From Umezawaea endophytica (GTDB lineage: Bacteria > Actinomycetota > Actinomycetes > Mycobacteriales > Pseudonocardiaceae), in NCBI RefSeq assembly GCF_025061645.1, contig NZ_JANYMP010000011.1:238670-302669 (forward strand): a DNA stretch of 64,000 nucleotides, written 5' to 3'. Both the position numbers and the translations under genes were made by a program. Under the pieces are notes generated by a model. The model did not search any database. It was not told the DNA's origin and saw nothing but the letters and a program-made list of their open reading frames with translations. Shown here one piece after another: positions 60,340 to 64,000 of this stretch. Position 1 is the first letter of the stretch. Each line of letters opens with the position of its first letter.

Positions 60340-60633
60340 GTGCCGACCTACCAGTACGCCTGCACCGAGTGCGACCACCGCTTCGACGCGGTCCAGTCGT
60401 TCACCGACTCGGCGCTGTCCGAGTGCCCGGAGTGCCACGGCAGGCTGCGCAAGCTCTACGGCAACGTGGGCGTCGTGTTCAAGGGCAGCGGTTTCTACCG
60501 CACCGACAGCCGTTCCAGCACCAGCACGACGACCCCCGCCGCCGCCAGCACTCCCGCGGCGACCGAGACGAAGTCGTCCACCCCCAGCACCACCACGACC
60601 CCGGCGAGCACGCCCGCGAAGGCCGCTTCCTGA
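60340..60633 (+). CDS. FmdB-type zinc-ribbon protein, Ruc-like redox chaperone
   Basis: A 97-residue protein: residues 1-45 form a zinc ribbon with two Cys pairs (CTEC and CPEC), followed by GNVGVVFKGSGFYRTD and a disordered Ser/Thr/Pro/Ala tail (about 57-97). The same layout and locus mark M. tuberculosis Rv0991c (Ruc), a redox-activated chaperone with an unstructured C-terminus under HrcA control. The CIRCE site upstream supports the same regulation here. The GTG at 60340 has a GGAGGG ribosome site. Confidence 0.88.
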   Translation: MPTYQYACTECDHRFDAVQSFTDSALSECPECHGRLRKLYGNVGVVFKGSGFYRTDSRSSTSTTTPAAASTPAATETKSSTPSTTTTPASTPAKAAS

Positions 60634-60718
60634 GTCGACTTGTCCACAGGCCCCCGAGTTGTCCACAGCTCGGGGGTTTCTGCTTTCCACCCCTCCCGAT
60701 CAGCCCTAACGTCGATCT

Positions 60719-61246
60719 GTGCCCCTCCACCTCCTGCCCCGGCTGCGCAAGGTCGCGGCCCTCGTGCTCGCGCTGCTCGCCGTGGGCGTCTTCTGCCTGC
60801 CGTCGTCGGCTCCCGCCGTCGCGGTCGTCGCCGCGCACGACCTGGCGCCCGGTGTCGCGCTCACGTCCGCCGACCTGCGGCTCGCGCCGCTGACGGAGAG
60901 ACCGTCCGGGGTCGTCGAGTCGGTCGAGGCCGTGGTCGGGCAGGCGTTGACGGGCGCGGCCAGGTCCGGTGAACCCATCACCGACGTGAGGCTGACCGCC
61001 GCCGACCCGGACACGGCGTCGGTGGCGGTGCGCCTGGCCGACCCCGGAGTGGCCGAGCTGCTGAGACCGGGCAGCCGCGTCGACGTGGTCGGCGAGGGCG
61101 CGGAAGTGCTGGCAGACGGTGTGGCCGTGCTGTCCGTGAGGGAGGCGAAACCCGACCGACTCGTGGTGCTGGGCTTGAGCAGGAAGAATGCGACACGTCT
61201 GGCGGCGGCGTCACTGGAACGACCACTAGCAGTTACCCTCCGCTAA
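60719..61246 (+). CDS. SAF-domain (CpaB/RcpC-like) exported protein
   Basis: A 175-residue protein with an N-terminal membrane or signal segment (about 10-34) and a SAF domain (about 35-95: AVVAAHDLAPGVALTSADLRL, VVGQALTGAARSGEPITD), then a small beta domain (ADPGVAELLRPGSRVDVVG). The fold occurs in CpaB/RcpC of Flp pili, but no pilus genes are in the window, so the role is open. A TAACGT hexamer 6 bases before the GTG suggests a leaderless transcript. Confidence 0.82.
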   Translation: MPLHLLPRLRKVAALVLALLAVGVFCLPSSAPAVAVVAAHDLAPGVALTSADLRLAPLTERPSGVVESVEAVVGQALTGAARSGEPITDVRLTAADPDTASVAVRLADPGVAELLRPGSRVDVVGEGAEVLADGVAVLSVREAKPDRLVVLGLSRKNATRLAAASLERPLAVTLR

Positions 61247-61281
61247 CCCCTGCCCGTCCCCACGTCTCCAAGGAGTTGGCT

Positions 61282-61680
61282 GTGCTCAAGGGCTTCAAGG
61301 ACTTCCTGATGCGCGGCAACGTCATCGACCTGGCTGTGGCCGTGGTCATCGGCGCGGCCTTCACGTCCATCGTCACGGCGTTCACGTCGAACTTCATCAA
61401 CCCGATCGTCGCGGCGGTCGGCGGCAGCAACGTCGACGGCTTCGCGTACCGGCTGATCGAGGCCAACGAGAAGACGCTGATCGACTTCGGCGCGATCATC
61501 ACCGCGATCATCAACTTCGCCATCGTCGCCGCGGTCGTCTACTTCATCCTCGTGCTGCCGATGAACAAGATCAAGGAGCGTCGCGAGCGCGGCAAGGAGG
61601 CAGGCCCGTCCGAGCCCACCGACACCGAGCTGCTGAAGGAGATCCGCGACCTGCTGGCCGCTCAGCAGCGCCGGGGCTGA
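61282..61680 (+). CDS. mscL: Large-conductance mechanosensitive channel
   Basis: Releases solutes on hypo-osmotic shock; forms a membrane homopentamer. The 132 residues show the MscL N-terminal helix KGFKDFLMRGNVIDLAVAVV, the second helix region and a charged C-terminal helix. The GTG at 61282 is spaced correctly from AAGGAG; the in-frame TTG at 61276 is too close to it. Confidence 0.95.
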   Translation: MLKGFKDFLMRGNVIDLAVAVVIGAAFTSIVTAFTSNFINPIVAAVGGSNVDGFAYRLIEANEKTLIDFGAIITAIINFAIVAAVVYFILVLPMNKIKERRERGKEAGPSEPTDTELLKEIRDLLAAQQRRG

Positions 61681-61689
61681 CCCGACCTC

Positions 61690-61883
61690 GGGTGCTCGAC
61701 GGACCCTGGGTGCTCGACGGTCCCTGGGTGCTCGACGGCCCTGGGCCTACTCGACGGCCCTTGGGTTTCGACTGTCCCTGGGTTTTTAGAGCCTTGGGTT
61801 TCCACGGCCCTGGGTTCGTCGACGGCCTTGGGCCTTCTCGATGGTCCCTGGGTTTCTTGACCGCCCTGGGTTCCTCGACGGCT
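61690..61883. repeat. Degenerate 16-20 bp tandem repeats after mscL
   Basis: About eleven imperfect units based on GTGCTCGACGGTCCCTGG, the first two nearly identical and later ones decayed. The + strand is G/T-rich. No credible gene. Confidence 0.75.
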
Positions 61884-61921
61884 GGTCCGGCTCGGCACGG
61901 CGTTCGCCGCTGAGCCGGACC
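61884..61921. terminator. Hairpin between convergent mscL and the 62100 gene
   Basis: Perfect 10-bp stem GGTCCGGCTC/GAGCCGGACC with an 18-base loop that can itself pair. The rest of 61922-62099 holds nothing recognised. Confidence 0.55.
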
Positions 61922-62099
61922 GGCCGTGGGGACTGGCTGACCAGGCCGCGCGGCCGGATCAGCCACTGCTCAGGCATCGGCACCACGGCCGCTACCCGTT
62001 CCTGAACTGGTAACCGGAACCGTTGTGTGCTCAGCGGTTCCGGCACGAGCGCGGCCTCCCACCGTCCCGACGACGGGCCGAAGGACCCCACCTCGTCGG

Positions 62100-62279
62100 T
62101 CAGCCGCCGTGGTGGGGTGGCCGGTTCTCGCGGTACCAGGACTCGCGGTCGGTCTCGCGCTGGTCGGGTGCTCGTTCGTCCGACGTGGTGTCGGGGAGGA
62201 CGTCGCCGAAGATCTCGGCCAAGCGCCGTCGCCGCGCCGCTTCCGCGGCGACGGCGTCGTCCTCCGGGTGGTCGGTCAT
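62100..62279 (-). CDS. 59-residue conserved acidic/basic protein coupled to mogA
   Basis: A small protein starting MTDHPEDD with an Arg-rich helix (AARRRRLAEIFGDVLP, about 14-30), then an acidic TSDER...RETDRES stretch and the C-terminal WYRENRPPHHGG. From memory, small actinobacterial proteins ending in (W/D)xxENRPPHH occur next to mog/moaB genes; the function is unknown. Its ATG overlaps the mogA stop (ATGA), so it is co-translated with mogA. Confidence 0.75.
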   Translation of the reverse strand: MTDHPEDDAVAAEAARRRRLAEIFGDVLPDTTSDERAPDQRETDRESWYRENRPPHHGG

Positions 62280-62776
62280 GCCTCGTCGAGGCCGGAGAGC
62301 TGCTCGATGACGTACGGCACGAGGGTCGACAGGGTGGCCATGCCGTCGCGGACCGCCGCTCGGGAACCGGCGAGGTTCACGACCAGGGTGCTGCCGGAGA
62401 CGCCCACGAGGCCGCGGGAGATGCCCGCGTCCACGGCGCCCGCCGCCAGGCCGGAGCCGCGGAGTGCTTCGGCGATGCCGGGGATCGGGCGGTCGAGCAC
62501 GCCCTGGGTGGCGTCCGGGGTGACGTCCCGCGGCGAGACGCCCGTGCCGCCGACCGTGACCACGAGGTCGACGCCGCCGATGACCGCGGTGTTGAGCGCG
62601 GCGCGGATGTCGACCACCTCGCCCTCGACCGCGACTGTCGCGTCGACGATGAAACCTGCCTCTTCGAGCAGTTCGGTGACCAGTGGTCCCGTGCTGTTGT
62701 CGTGCTCACCGTGCGCCACCCGGTCGTCCACGATCACGACGAGGGCGCGGCCGAGGCGCTGCGCGCTGCGTTCCAT
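62276..62776 (-). CDS. MogA/MoaB-family molybdopterin adenylyltransferase
   Basis: A 166-residue trimeric-fold protein that adenylates molybdopterin in molybdenum cofactor synthesis. Signature blocks are VVTVGGTGVSPRDVTPDAT and the C-terminal NLAGSRAAVRDG. The ATG at 62774-62776 is preferred; the frame extends to a TTG at 62794. It corresponds to MoaB2 (Rv0984) near mscL. With Glp (MoeA family) in the same window, these are the only molybdopterin-type genes seen. Confidence 0.9.
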   Translation of the reverse strand: MERSAQRLGRALVVIVDDRVAHGEHDNSTGPLVTELLEEAGFIVDATVAVEGEVVDIRAALNTAVIGGVDLVVTVGGTGVSPRDVTPDATQGVLDRPIPGIAEALRGSGLAAGAVDAGISRGLVGVSGSTLVVNLAGSRAAVRDGMATLSTLVPYVIEQLSGLDEA

Positions 62777-62871
62777 GCGGACAACCGTAGCCAATGGTCG
62801 GATCTGACGGTTCCATGACGGGTCGCTCCGGGGGCGGGTGTCGCGGACCCGCGGGCCCTAACGTCGATCAC

Positions 62872-63915
62872 GTGCGAGTTCTCCTCACCGGCGGAGCCGG
62901 TTTCATCGGGTCCCACGTCGCCGACGCGTTGGCCGCCGGGGGTGACGAGCCGGTGCTGCTCGACGCCCTCCTGCCCCAGGCACACAGCGGTCCGGCCCCG
63001 GCGTGGACCGAACGCCACGAAGTGGTGGTCGGCGACGTGAACGACCCGGCGACCGTCGCGCGGCTGCTGCGGGGAGTGGACGCGGTCTGCCACCAGGCCG
63101 CCGTCGTCGGGCACGGCCTCGACCCGTCGGACGCCCCGCTCTACGCGTTCAACAACGACCACGGCACCGCCGTGCTGCTGGCCGCCATGCACGAAGCCAG
63201 GATCCACAAGCTCGTCCTGGCGTCGTCGATGGTCGTCTACGGCGAGGGCCGCTACCGCTGCTCCGAGCACGACGTCGTCCGCGCCGGTCCGCGCGTTCAG
63301 GAGTCGATCGACGCGGGCGACTACGAACCGCCGTGCCCGCACTGCGGCGCCGCGCTGGAACCGCTCCTGGTCCCCGAGGACGCCCCGCTGGACCCGCGCA
63401 GCACCTACGCGGCCAGCAAACTGGCCCAGGAGCACTACGCCGCAGCGTGGGCCCGCCAGACCGGCGGTTCCGTGTGGGCGCTGCGCTACCACAACGTCTA
63501 CGGCCCGCGGATGCCCAAGGACACGCCGTACGCGGGCGTCGCCTCGCTCTTCCGGTCGGCGCTGGAGAACGGCCAGGCCCCCACCGTCCTGGAGGACGGG
63601 AACCAGCGCCGCGACTTCGTCCACGTCACCGACGTCGCGAGGGCCAACGTCCTGGCCCTGCACGCGGACGGCACCCCGAACACCCTGACCCCGCTGAACA
63701 TCTGCTCCGGCGAACCCCACACCGTCGGCGACCTGGCCACCGAACTAGCGCTGGCCTGCGACGGCCCCGCCCCGCGCATAGTCGGCGGCGCCCGCTCAGC
63801 CGACGTCCGCCACGTCGTGGCCGACCCGACCCGAGCCGCCCAACGCCTCGGCTTCCACGCACTCACCACCTTCACCACCGGCGTGAAGGCCTTCGCCACC
63901 GACCCCCTGCGCTGA
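62872..63915 (+). CDS. NAD-dependent epimerase/dehydratase (extended SDR)
   Basis: A 347-residue sugar-nucleotide epimerase or dehydratase. The Rossmann glycine motif GGAGFIGSH begins near residue 5, the catalytic Ser is in LASSMVVYGEG, and the Tyr/Lys pair is in STYAASK. A less usual insertion, PCPHCGAALEP (Cys155, Cys158), occurs after the active-site Ser. Substrate unknown; GalE-like or RmlB-like activity possible. TAACGT 7 bases before the GTG at 62872 suggests a leaderless mRNA and decides the start. 63916-64000 shows no further gene. Confidence 0.9.
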   Translation: MRVLLTGGAGFIGSHVADALAAGGDEPVLLDALLPQAHSGPAPAWTERHEVVVGDVNDPATVARLLRGVDAVCHQAAVVGHGLDPSDAPLYAFNNDHGTAVLLAAMHEARIHKLVLASSMVVYGEGRYRCSEHDVVRAGPRVQESIDAGDYEPPCPHCGAALEPLLVPEDAPLDPRSTYAASKLAQEHYAAAWARQTGGSVWALRYHNVYGPRMPKDTPYAGVASLFRSALENGQAPTVLEDGNQRRDFVHVTDVARANVLALHADGTPNTLTPLNICSGEPHTVGDLATELALACDGPAPRIVGGARSADVRHVVADPTRAAQRLGFHALTTFTTGVKAFATDPLR

Positions 63916-64000
63916 CCACGACCCGCTGGGCGCACCGCGCTGCGCTGGGCACACCGCGACCACCGCACCACCATGACCCGCTGGGGCCGAGTCCAGCGCA

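Noticed and set aside
60719..61246. SAF gene as evidence for a Flp pilus locus
   Set aside because: No cpaA, cpaE, cpaF, tadB, tadC or pilin genes are nearby.
61690..61883. Tandem units after mscL as a CRISPR array
   Set aside because: Units are 16-20 bp, adjacent without unique spacers, and degenerate.

Overview
The window is high-GC actinobacterial chromosome. Gene order follows the Mycobacterium tuberculosis Rv0984-Rv1026 block almost gene for gene: moaB2/mscL, Rv0991c, 5-FTHF cyclo-ligase, galU, moeA1/glp, rimJ, glpR/sepX, pmt, rsmI, metG, tatD, rpfB, ksgA, ispE, Rv1013-like ligase, pth, rplY, prs, glmU, Rv1019-like TetR, mfd, mazG, eno, ftsB-like, DUF501, ppx. The synteny comparison is from memory. 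The mosaic of extra genes and the absence of a mycolate or Streptomyces signature suggest a Pseudonocardiaceae member (Saccharothrix, Lentzea or Actinosynnema type); that placement is inference.

Left part (1-27.5 kb): a minus-strand run eno, ftsB-like, DUF501, secreted lytic transglycosylase and ppx (cut by the window edge); a hydrolase and a TPR protein; a second lytic transglycosylase; an iron-uptake operon efeUOB behind a DtxR/IdeR-like box; a tightly overlapped minus-strand operon mfd, SurA-like lipoprotein, mazG, tricorn protease; then DUF4291, a PQQ-type sugar dehydrogenase lipoprotein, TetR, a membrane-anchored hydrolase, tRNA-Gln, a GGDEF cyclase and glmU.

Middle (27.5-49.9 kb): prs, rplY, a DivIVA-repeat protein, pth, an acyl-AMP ligase-like protein and a second, longer DivIVA-repeat protein; then ABC-F, ispE, a methionine ABC transporter (metNIQ) preceded by a SAM riboswitch and a 20-codon Cys-containing leader ORF, a MarR/membrane-protein divergent pair, and the wall/ribosome/translation cluster ksgA, rpfB, tatD, metG, a serine hydrolase, rsmI and pmt.

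Right part (49.9-64 kb): a PD-(D/E)XK-like protein, a membrane Ser/Thr kinase with its catalytic domain at the C-terminus, a lipoprotein, tRNA-Ala, then the cell-division pair glpR/sepX and glp with rimJ, galU, 5-FTHF cyclo-ligase, a redox chaperone (Ruc-like) under a CIRCE operator, a SAF protein, mscL, mogA coupled to a 59-residue gene, and a sugar-nucleotide epimerase.

The most unusual signal is a 104-bp intergenic element present three times (6230-6333 on +, 28657-28760 and about 51757-51860 on -). Each copy holds a perfect 23-24 bp hairpin with an identical 9-nt loop and identical inner stem. The outer 14 bp of the stem differ between copies, yet each copy still pairs with itself. Each copy sits in a few hundred to about a thousand bases of strand-asymmetric DNA (G/T-rich on the strand that carries the GGGAAAGAT loop), and this bias runs into the codons of neighbouring genes. 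No insertion sequence, prophage, CRISPR array or biosynthetic cluster was seen.
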